The notes under the pieces were generated by a model. It saw only the letters and a list, made by a program, of their open reading frames with translations. It did no database searches and had not been told where the DNA came from. A stretch of DNA of 11,724 nt from Porphyromonadaceae bacterium (GTDB lineage: Bacteria; Bacteroidota; Bacteroidia; Bacteroidales; UBA11471): assembly GCA_021199145.1 (NCBI GenBank), contig JAJQIP010000117.1, positions 1-11,724 of the forward strand, in the 5' to 3' direction. The position numbers and the translations under genes are program-made. Numbering within the stretch: the stretch's first letter is position 1; each line of letters begins with the position of its first letter. Positions 5,923 to 11,724 of this stretch are shown here, piece by piece.

Positions 5923-6621
5923 CTATTTGATATGGAACATGTAAGAGAGCGTCGCCAATATCTGTTGGTTGGCTGATGCGGAAAAGTAGGCGTCTTTCCC
6001 TTTACTGTTTTCAAAGAAGTCGTTCAACCCGAAATAGTACCGGCCTTCGAGAATGATGCTGTGCCTTTTCAATTTAAGTTCGAAGCCGACACCCGCTGTA
6101 ATTCCATAATCGAATTTTGTCTTTAGCGGTTCATAATATTGCTGTGTCTCCCAACTGCTTGAAAAGTTAGGTAATTGATTGATATCAAAATTGGAGGTGT
6201 AATCGTCGGAGATATATAGGCCGATTTGCGGTCCCATGTTGATGAATCCACGGACAGGTTCGTTGCCGAAAAAGATGTGGGAGAGTATGGCTGCCGTGAC
6301 ATAATTCAGCGTATGGGAAAATTCGTACGTATTGGGTGTCTGCTTGGAGAAATCCTCTTTCCAGCCAAATTGGGAGTAAGAGACTTCCCCGATAATGCCG
6401 AAATATTTCTCTTCGATATAGCGTACCGAGGCACCGACTGTCATTCCCATGAGATAATTCTCATGTACGGAGGGTCTGAAATTGACCCTTGAAAAGGTTA
6501 CGCCACCTTTGACTCCGACCGAGACCGACCGATAATCATTGTATTTTCGTTGGGCCTGCGATTGCGTTGTGAACGATAAGGACAAGAGCAACAGAAATGC
6601 GATACGGTATAGAGGTTTCAT
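5923..6621 (-). CDS. PorT-family outer-membrane beta-barrel protein
   Basis: This 232-residue protein has an N-terminal signal peptide (KPLYRIAFLLLLSLS, probable cleavage after SQA at residue 23). A series of amphipathic beta-strands follows, typical of the small PorT/OMP_b-brl_2 barrels of Bacteroidota. Examples are SVSVGVKGGVTFSRVNF near the mature N-terminus, MGMTVGASVRYIEE, GIIGEVSYSQFGW, FINMGPQIGLYIS, YGITAGVGFELKL, and a terminal strand ending TLSYMFHIK. It is expected in the outer membrane. Family members include PorT, linked to type IX secretion in Porphyromonas, but many relatives have unknown roles, so PorT function should not be assumed. The start ATG overlaps the upstream LysM gene's stop (ATGA, 6618-6621), implying translational coupling. 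Confidence 0.85.
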   Translation of the reverse strand: MKPLYRIAFLLLLSLSFTTQSQAQRKYNDYRSVSVGVKGGVTFSRVNFRPSVHENYLMGMTVGASVRYIEEKYFGIIGEVSYSQFGWKEDFSKQTPNTYEFSHTLNYVTAAILSHIFFGNEPVRGFINMGPQIGLYISDDYTSNFDINQLPNFSSSWETQQYYEPLKTKFDYGITAGVGFELKLKRHSIILEGRYYFGLNDFFENSKGKDAYFSASANQQILATLSYMFHIK

Positions 6622-8606
6622 TCAATAAGCGGTTCTTCGGTAATGATTTCCCTTGTTATCTCAAAGGAGGGGTTGAACCGGACGAAATAGATGGTGTTGT
6701 TGACGAATCCGCTCCAATTGTTGATCCGTTGGAAGTGGAAGCCCATCTGTATACCCGGATAGACCAATGACTCAATCTGCTGGTCAAAATTGCGTCCGAA
6801 TTGTTGCAGGGCAGTCAGGAAAAAGAGCCCTGTATCGTATCCCAGTAGGACATGTTGCGGAGAGGCCGGCAACATATCTTTGTGAAACCAATAGAGAAAT
6901 TTGTCTTGGACCTCCATGGCGGCCGAGTCGGTCGGCAGGACATAAAAACGGGTGAAATAGGTCGTATTCAACCGATGGAATTGGTCGATAAACTCTTTCG
7001 TATAGAGTTGCCATTCGGGATAGCCATAGAGCGAAATTCTCAAAGAGGGATTTTCCTCTCTCAGTTTCATGAGAGGAGCCAATACTTTTCCTACACCGCT
7101 GCGGGTGGAGGCGTTTGTGAAAAACAGAATATCGGAGGCATTGGGAACCATCTCGTTAAAAGATTGCATATATGGGTCTTGTCCCAAAGATATTTCTACG
7201 AAGTCGTAAGCCCGTTGCAAAAGGCTTTTCTTGATAAGGTCAAGATGTCCGTTCTTATCGTTTTCCTTTCCGCTGTCGTCCATGACAAAGACAATCTGCC
7301 GTCCGTCTATTTCGTCAAGCATTTTTTCACGGCTTTGCGCATACAGATTCTCATGTTGTATATAGCATTGGAAAACCTTATTATTGCGTTCCGCTTCATC
7401 GTTTTTTACGACAAAGGGATTGATAAGGTTAATGTCGTTTTGTCGGGCGAATTTGGCGACGGTGGCGATGCTGTTGTCTTCGACCGGTCCGATAATCAAA
7501 TCGATATTCTTGTCCGCCAATGTATCCAGTTGCGTTTTTACATAGTCATTGTCTCCTCGTGTGTCGAGCGCATAGAGATTGATGGTCATGCCGGCCCGCT
7601 TCATGCTGTCAGCGGCCAAGAGAAAACCTTCATAAAATTCGGTGTAGAGGGTTGAACGGTCACTGATGGGCTTGTCGTTCATAAAGGGTAGGAGAAGGGC
7701 GATGTTGTAAGGGTCACCCGGGGCTTTCTCCTGACGATGGAGAGACGGTATATCCTCTTTTCCATCTCCCGCCTTCTTGGGAATAGCGACACGATTTCCC
7801 TTTTCTACCAGATTTTTCCCGTCGTTTACCTGGAGAATCTCCTCAACGGTCACCCCGAACGTTTCGGCTACGCTTTCAATCGTCTCTTTGCGGCTTTTGA
7901 CTTGGTAATAAAAGACCTGGTCATTATCAGGCTGCCTTTCCGACAAATCTATATTGTCCGAAGAGATGCGTATTACCTGACCGATGGCAAGCGTTTGCGG
8001 GGTAATACCCGGGTTGTCGTTCAGAATGCCGTTTACGGAAGTGTGATACCTGATGGACAAAGAGTAGAGCGTCTCTCCCGCCGCAACGGTATGGTAGACA
8101 TAGGTGTCCTGCGATTGAATAGGATTCCCTTCGATGGCATTCTGAGGAATATGCAAGGTGTCGCCTGTCCGTATTACCTCTTCAGCCTCCGGATTAAGGG
8201 AGATGATGCTGTTTATCGATACTCCGTACATGCGGGAGAGGGAGTAGAGCGTCTCTCCACTGGAGACGATGTGGTCGAATGTCTTGGAGGCGTTAGCGAT
8301 TTGAGCCGTATTATACCTTACCGGGATAAGCAGTAAATGGCCTTTGGCAGGAGGGGCCTGTTTTAATTCGGGATTGTATTGTATGATGATGTCGGTCGTG
8401 ACATTGAATCTGGAACCGATGCTATCGAGCGAGTCGTCCTCTTCAACACGGTAGAGGTAGTACTCCTTGCCTTCGATGGTTTTTCGGGAAAAAGTCGTTT
8501 GAGGGGGATTTTTACCTGCATTGGCAGGGGATTGCGCTCCTGCAAGCGGTGTAAAAATAAGGAAGAGAATCCAAAGAAGCGTACTTTTAGAAACGAGAGA
8601 TGTCAT
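6618..8606 (-). CDS. LysM x4 / periplasmic-binding-protein type 1 fold envelope protein
   Basis: This 662-residue periplasmic protein has a signal peptide (LLWILFLIFTPLAGAQ, cleavage near residue 24) and no lipobox Cys. Four LysM peptidoglycan-binding repeats follow at about 50-96, 111-154, 170-214 and 232-277; repeats 2 and 3 carry the classic SGETLYSLS / AGETLYSLS core, while 1 and 4 are more divergent. Residues about 300-650 resemble a type-1 periplasmic-binding (Leu/Ile/Val- or receptor-like) fold: IALLLPFMND, EFYEGFLLAADSM, DLIIGPVEDNSI, INPFVVKND, and late GYDTGLFFLTAL. The combination suggests a wall-anchored sensor or scaffold rather than an ABC transporter component, since no permease is nearby. 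LpoA of enterobacteria, which activates a penicillin-binding protein, also has a PBP1-type fold, so a role in wall synthesis is a reasonable guess. It is first in an operon with the PorT-like barrel, overlapping it by 4 nt. Confidence 0.9.
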   Translation of the reverse strand: MTSLVSKSTLLWILFLIFTPLAGAQSPANAGKNPPQTTFSRKTIEGKEYYLYRVEEDDSLDSIGSRFNVTTDIIIQYNPELKQAPPAKGHLLLIPVRYNTAQIANASKTFDHIVSSGETLYSLSRMYGVSINSIISLNPEAEEVIRTGDTLHIPQNAIEGNPIQSQDTYVYHTVAAGETLYSLSIRYHTSVNGILNDNPGITPQTLAIGQVIRISSDNIDLSERQPDNDQVFYYQVKSRKETIESVAETFGVTVEEILQVNDGKNLVEKGNRVAIPKKAGDGKEDIPSLHRQEKAPGDPYNIALLLPFMNDKPISDRSTLYTEFYEGFLLAADSMKRAGMTINLYALDTRGDNDYVKTQLDTLADKNIDLIIGPVEDNSIATVAKFARQNDINLINPFVVKNDEAERNNKVFQCYIQHENLYAQSREKMLDEIDGRQIVFVMDDSGKENDKNGHLDLIKKSLLQRAYDFVEISLGQDPYMQSFNEMVPNASDILFFTNASTRSGVGKVLAPLMKLREENPSLRISLYGYPEWQLYTKEFIDQFHRLNTTYFTRFYVLPTDSAAMEVQDKFLYWFHKDMLPASPQHVLLGYDTGLFFLTALQQFGRNFDQQIESLVYPGIQMGFHFQRINNWSGFVNNTIYFVRFNPSFEITREIITEEPLIE

Positions 8607-8635
8607 GGGATGATTATCGTATGTATGCTACGAGA

Positions 8636-8643
8636 CAAAGGTA
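8636..8643 (-). promoter_or_regulatory. Candidate -7 promoter box for the LysM/PorT operon
   Basis: On the minus strand TACCTTTG (8636-8643) matches TAnnTTTG exactly and ends 29 nt before the ATG at 8606. No good TTTG is found 19-21 nt upstream, where the sequence is G/C-rich, so a -33 partner is missing or an activator may be needed. Confidence 0.45.
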
Positions 8644-8744
8644 TAAAATTTTCGTTTTTCCGGCCTATTTTCTTGTCAATTTTAAGTATGCGTAGAGGAG
8701 GGCTTCTTCTCGGATGGAATTGGCTCCGAAAGTCCCTTTCCTTT

Positions 8745-8775
8745 TTTGTTCTTCGAACGAAATGATTTACCTTTG
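8745..8775 (+). promoter_or_regulatory. Promoter for the T9SS-sorted protein and probably uvrA
   Basis: TTTG (8745-8748), a 19-nt spacer and TACCTTTG (8768-8775) match the Bacteroidota consensus exactly. The box ends only 9 nt before ATG 8785 and 15 nt before ATG 8791, so the transcript would have a very short leader. No other promoter-like spacing was seen before uvrA, 8 nt after the first gene. Confidence 0.72.
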
Positions 8776-8790
8776 GCGAAACTTATGGGG

Positions 8791-10053
8791 ATGAAAAACT
8801 TCCTGCTTATATTGCTCCTCTTGTTTCCCGTGGGAATTTCCGCCCAGGTGAACGTAGATGAGGCCTACTGTTATTCTCCCGCCACCTCGACAGGTCTGTC
8901 GGCCGTATATGTGGTGCGGCCGGAGAGTTCGGTGACGTTGCGTTATACCTCTTATTCGACGGATGAGATTTCCTGGTATCGTTTCGATCAAAGCGGCTCC
9001 TCCTCCCAGACTGAGCTTCTGGGTACGCAGAGCGGTAATTACTCTACTCTTGTCTCGGCAGAAAAAGATTGCGGGTATATTGTGAAACAGAACACGGAAT
9101 CCGTTTGTTTTTGGGTTTCGTCGTACCAGACGGTCAGTTCCTGTGCGGCGGCGGATGAGCAAGACAATATCTGTGAAAAGCTCCTCCTTGTGGGAGAGGG
9201 TTTCGCAATTCCTTATTACACGGTGAACGGTCAGGTGAAATATCTTCCCCGGAGAGTCTCTTACGATACGTATCGCTGGGATGACATTTCGACGGATTTC
9301 AACCAGTTCTCAACCGTTGTGGAGGGCAGTGTGCTTTCCGACGGTGAGATGGAAATACCGGTCCCCTACGGTACGACCTCCTTTACGGTGATTGACTCTA
9401 TTCCCCTTGCTTGGGGCGGTTCTATTGTATCGACCCTTTCCGATGCATATGTTTCATCGGCCGTCCTGATACATGCCGAGGCCGAGCAGTCGTTACGGGG
9501 TGCGCTCAATGAAGCGGCCGAGCAACCCACTTCGGGGTTCGGCGGGTCGGCCCCTGTAGAGATGACCTTTACCGCTTACTGTATACCTCGGGACAGTTAC
9601 TATGCCTGGGAGTTCTCCTCCGATGAGGAGTTTTCGGATGTTGACATTTTTACCGATCAGCAACTGTCGTATGCCTTTAAGGAGGAGGGAACGACCTATG
9701 TCCGGTTGCATGCCTATAACGACTATTGCGATAAGGATACCGTATTTGAAATATCGGTAGGAGAGTCGAAACTGGAGGCTCCCAACGTGTTCTCTCCGTA
9801 TGGAAGTCCGGGCGTGAATGACGAATGGAAGGTGGCCTACAAATCGATTGTCGAATTCAAATGTTGGATTTTCAACCGTTGGGGAGAACAACTCTATTTC
9901 TATCAAGATCCTGCCGGTGGGTGGGACGGCTACTATCACGGCAAGCTGGTACCGCCAGGTGTCTATTATTATGTCATTGAGGCACGGGGTGCCGATAATC
10001 AGAAGTATAAATTAAAAGGCCATATCAATATCCTTCGTTCCAAGAATCAATAG
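8791..10053 (+). CDS. Secreted protein with type B T9SS C-terminal sorting domain
   Basis: This 420-residue protein starts with a clear signal peptide (MKNFLLILLLLFPVGISAQ, cleavage after residue 18). Its last ~87 residues (from PNVFSP at 331 to NILRSK near 417) match the gliding-motility-associated C-terminal domain, the type B sorting signal of the type IX secretion system. Diagnostic pieces are PNVFSP, FNRWGEQLY, WDG and PPGVYYYVI. Residues about 266-324 (YAWEFSSDEEF to DTVFEISVG) look like a PKD/Ig-type beta-sandwich. The middle (20-260) is beta-rich with several Cys and no recognised catalytic motif. It should be exported to the cell surface or medium; no enzymatic role is visible. ATG 8791 gives the cleanest signal peptide; ATG 8785 would add two residues and is equally possible. 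uvrA follows after 8 nt, so the two are probably co-transcribed. Confidence 0.88.
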   Translation: MKNFLLILLLLFPVGISAQVNVDEAYCYSPATSTGLSAVYVVRPESSVTLRYTSYSTDEISWYRFDQSGSSSQTELLGTQSGNYSTLVSAEKDCGYIVKQNTESVCFWVSSYQTVSSCAAADEQDNICEKLLLVGEGFAIPYYTVNGQVKYLPRRVSYDTYRWDDISTDFNQFSTVVEGSVLSDGEMEIPVPYGTTSFTVIDSIPLAWGGSIVSTLSDAYVSSAVLIHAEAEQSLRGALNEAAEQPTSGFGGSAPVEMTFTAYCIPRDSYYAWEFSSDEEFSDVDIFTDQQLSYAFKEEGTTYVRLHAYNDYCDKDTVFEISVGESKLEAPNVFSPYGSPGVNDEWKVAYKSIVEFKCWIFNRWGEQLYFYQDPAGGWDGYYHGKLVPPGVYYYVIEARGADNQKYKLKGHINILRSKNQ

Positions 10054-10061
10054 CCCAATCT

Positions 10062-11724
10062 ATGGCCGACCAGGAAGAAAAAATAGAGATATGGGGAGCA
10101 CGGGTGCACAATCTCAAGAACATCGATGTGCAGATACCCCGTAATGCTCTCACTGTCATTACCGGACTGAGTGGAAGCGGAAAATCGTCTTTGGCGTTCG
10201 ATACCATTTATGCAGAAGCCCAACGACGGTATATCGAGACCTTTTCCTCGTATGCCCGTAACTTTTTAGGGGGGATGGAACGGCCCGATATCGACAAGAT
10301 AACCGGACTGAGTCCTGCCATTTCGATAGAACAGAAAAGTGTCAATAAAAATCCCCGTTCGACAGTGGGGACCATGACCGAAATTTACGATTTTCTCCGA
10401 CTGCTTTTCGTCCGGATAGGAGACGCCTATTCGTATCTTTCCGGTGAGAAGATGGTCAAATATACCGAGGACCAGGTTTTGCAGTTGATACGGGAACACT
10501 ATCACGGTCGGAAGACCTATATTCTCGCTCCTTTGGTCCGTAATCGTAAGGGCCATTATAAAGACCTTTTCGAGCAATTGCGGCGAAAAGGCTATCTGTC
10601 AGTCCGTGTTGACGGGGAAATCAAGGAGATTGTGCCGGGGTTGAAACTTGACCGTTACAAGAACCACAGTGTTGAGTTGTTGGTCGACAAACTGGTCGTA
10701 TCGGAAAAAGAGGATCATCGTCTGAAGGAGAGTGTGCGGATTGCCATGAAACAGGGGGACGGCCTTCTGATGGTCCTTGATGTGGAGAAGGGAGAACTCC
10801 GACATTACAGCCGCACTTTGATGGATCCCACCACGGGACTGTCTTATTGTGAACCGGCCCCCCACAACTTCTCTTTCAATTCTCCTCAAGGGGCTTGCCC
10901 TCATTGCAAAGGATTGGGATATATTCCTATTATCGACAAGAGCAAAATAATCCCTGACCCTGAACTTTCCATTTATCAAGGAGGAATCCTGCCCCTCGGT
11001 AAGTATCGTAATGTATTGCTTTTCTGGCAAATAGAGGCAATCTGTGAGAAGTATGGCGTTTCCCTGAAAACGCCTATTAAGGATATTCCTGAAGAGGCGA
11101 TGGACGATATCTTGAACGGTACGGATGCGCGGCTGAATGTGAAGAATGTCTCGTTGGGCTATTCAACCTATTTCCAGACCTTTGACGGACTGGTGAAATA
11201 TATCGAGTTACAGCAGCAAGCCGATGCAACGGCCAAAGCGCAAAAGTGGGCGGGTCAGTTCGTCTCGACTATTGTCTGTCCGGAATGTGGCGGGGCACGC
11301 CTCAACAAAGAGGCTCTCCATTACCGCATTCACGGGAAGAATATCGCCGAATTGTCCGATATGGATATTTCCGAGTTGTACCGATGGCTGACGGGAATCG
11401 AGGAGCACCTTACGGACAAACAGGCGACTATAGCCGCTGAAATTCTCAAAGAGATACGTTCCCGGTTGAAATTCCTCATCGATGTGGGGTTGGAATATTT
11501 GAGCCTGTCCCGTTCGTCGGCCTCCTTGTCGGGCGGGGAGAGTCAGCGCATACGTCTGGCCACGCAAATAGGGTCACAACTGATTAATGTCCTGTATATC
11601 TTAGACGAACCGAGTATCGGGTTACACCAACGGGACAACCAGCGGCTGATTCACTCGTTGAAGCAGTTGCGGGATATAGGTAATTCGGTCATTGTCGTCG
11701 AGCATGACAAAGAGATGATGTTGC
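10062..11724 (+). CDS. uvrA: Excinuclease ABC subunit A, 3' end outside window
   Basis: The first 554 residues of the nucleotide-excision-repair damage sensor are present; full-length UvrA is about 940. It binds damaged DNA as a dimer and loads UvrB. NBD-I is complete: Walker A GLSGSGKSS at 35-43, the segment LSPAISIEQK and NPRSTVGTMTEIYDF, ABC signature LSGGESQRIRLA from 489, and Walker B YILDEPSIGLHQRDN with D515 and E516. One CxxC pair lies at C279/C282 (GACPHCKGLG) and another at C406/C409 (CPECGG). The CxxC that precedes FSFN in E. coli UvrA, the first half of its first zinc site, is replaced here by SYCEPAPHNFSF with a single Cys at 263. ATG 10062 matches the usual start of the family (EIWGARVHNLKNI). 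No frameshift is seen. Confidence 0.97.
   Translation, partial: MADQEEKIEIWGARVHNLKNIDVQIPRNALTVITGLSGSGKSSLAFDTIYAEAQRRYIETFSSYARNFLGGMERPDIDKITGLSPAISIEQKSVNKNPRSTVGTMTEIYDFLRLLFVRIGDAYSYLSGEKMVKYTEDQVLQLIREHYHGRKTYILAPLVRNRKGHYKDLFEQLRRKGYLSVRVDGEIKEIVPGLKLDRYKNHSVELLVDKLVVSEKEDHRLKESVRIAMKQGDGLLMVLDVEKGELRHYSRTLMDPTTGLSYCEPAPHNFSFNSPQGACPHCKGLGYIPIIDKSKIIPDPELSIYQGGILPLGKYRNVLLFWQIEAICEKYGVSLKTPIKDIPEEAMDDILNGTDARLNVKNVSLGYSTYFQTFDGLVKYIELQQQADATAKAQKWAGQFVSTIVCPECGGARLNKEALHYRIHGKNIAELSDMDISELYRWLTGIEEHLTDKQATIAAEILKEIRSRLKFLIDVGLEYLSLSRSSASLSGGESQRIRLATQIGSQLINVLYILDEPSIGLHQRDNQRLIHSLKQLRDIGNSVIVVEHDKEMML

Noticed and set aside
5905..5925. CCCGAAGGG and AGGCCT as a terminator between the convergent MATE and PorT-like genes
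   Set aside because: The stem is only 3 bp, the other element is a short palindrome, and there is no T-tract on either strand.
6852..7655. 267-codon open frame opposite the LysM protein (and another at 7737-8336)
   Set aside because: Both are antisense to a gene with four LysM repeats and a recognisable C-terminal fold. Their translations look like reverse-strand noise.

Overview
The window looks like the chromosome of an anaerobic Bacteroidota, most likely order Bacteroidales. The evidence is a type B type-IX-secretion (gliding-motility-associated) C-terminal sorting domain, a PorT-like outer-membrane beta-barrel, a Bacteroidota-style UvrA, a bifunctional-nuclease (DUF151) protein with a C-terminal UVR motif, and several promoters that fit the Bacteroidota pattern TTTG-N19/20-TAnnTTTG. 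A genus cannot be assigned from sequence reading alone. Almost every base is coding and no intergenic gap exceeds about 185 bp. I saw no RNA gene, insertion sequence or CRISPR array.

Region 1 (1-1581) is the most unusual part. The 3' end of a gene encoding a cysteine-rich tandem-repeat peptide is followed, 8 nt after its stop, by a radical SAM/SPASM enzyme with an N-terminal PqqD-like peptide-recognition domain. The repeat unit is about 13 residues, C-[GS]-[ST]-S-Y-x-C-S-G-rich-[KE]. This is the layout of a RiPP precursor and its maturase. The precursor runs off the left edge, so its leader and any export genes lie outside the window.

Region 2 (1582-3789) is a tight plus-strand housekeeping operon: DUF151/UVR nuclease, RsmE 16S rRNA methyltransferase, and an EFR1-type flavodoxin-ferredoxin fusion. 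It meets a minus-strand HAD phosphatase tail to tail with overlapping stop codons.

Region 3 (3786-5911) holds the HAD phosphatase and a divergent MATE-family exporter. They share a 110-bp spacer with two overlapping, opposed promoter candidates.

Region 4 (5923-8606, minus strand) is a two-gene envelope operon. A periplasmic protein with four LysM repeats and a type-1 periplasmic-binding-protein fold overlaps by 4 nt (ATGA) a PorT-like outer-membrane barrel.

Region 5 (8745-11724, plus strand) starts with a well-formed promoter placed almost on top of the start codon of a T9SS-sorted surface or secreted protein. uvrA follows after 8 nt and is cut by the right edge after NBD-I.
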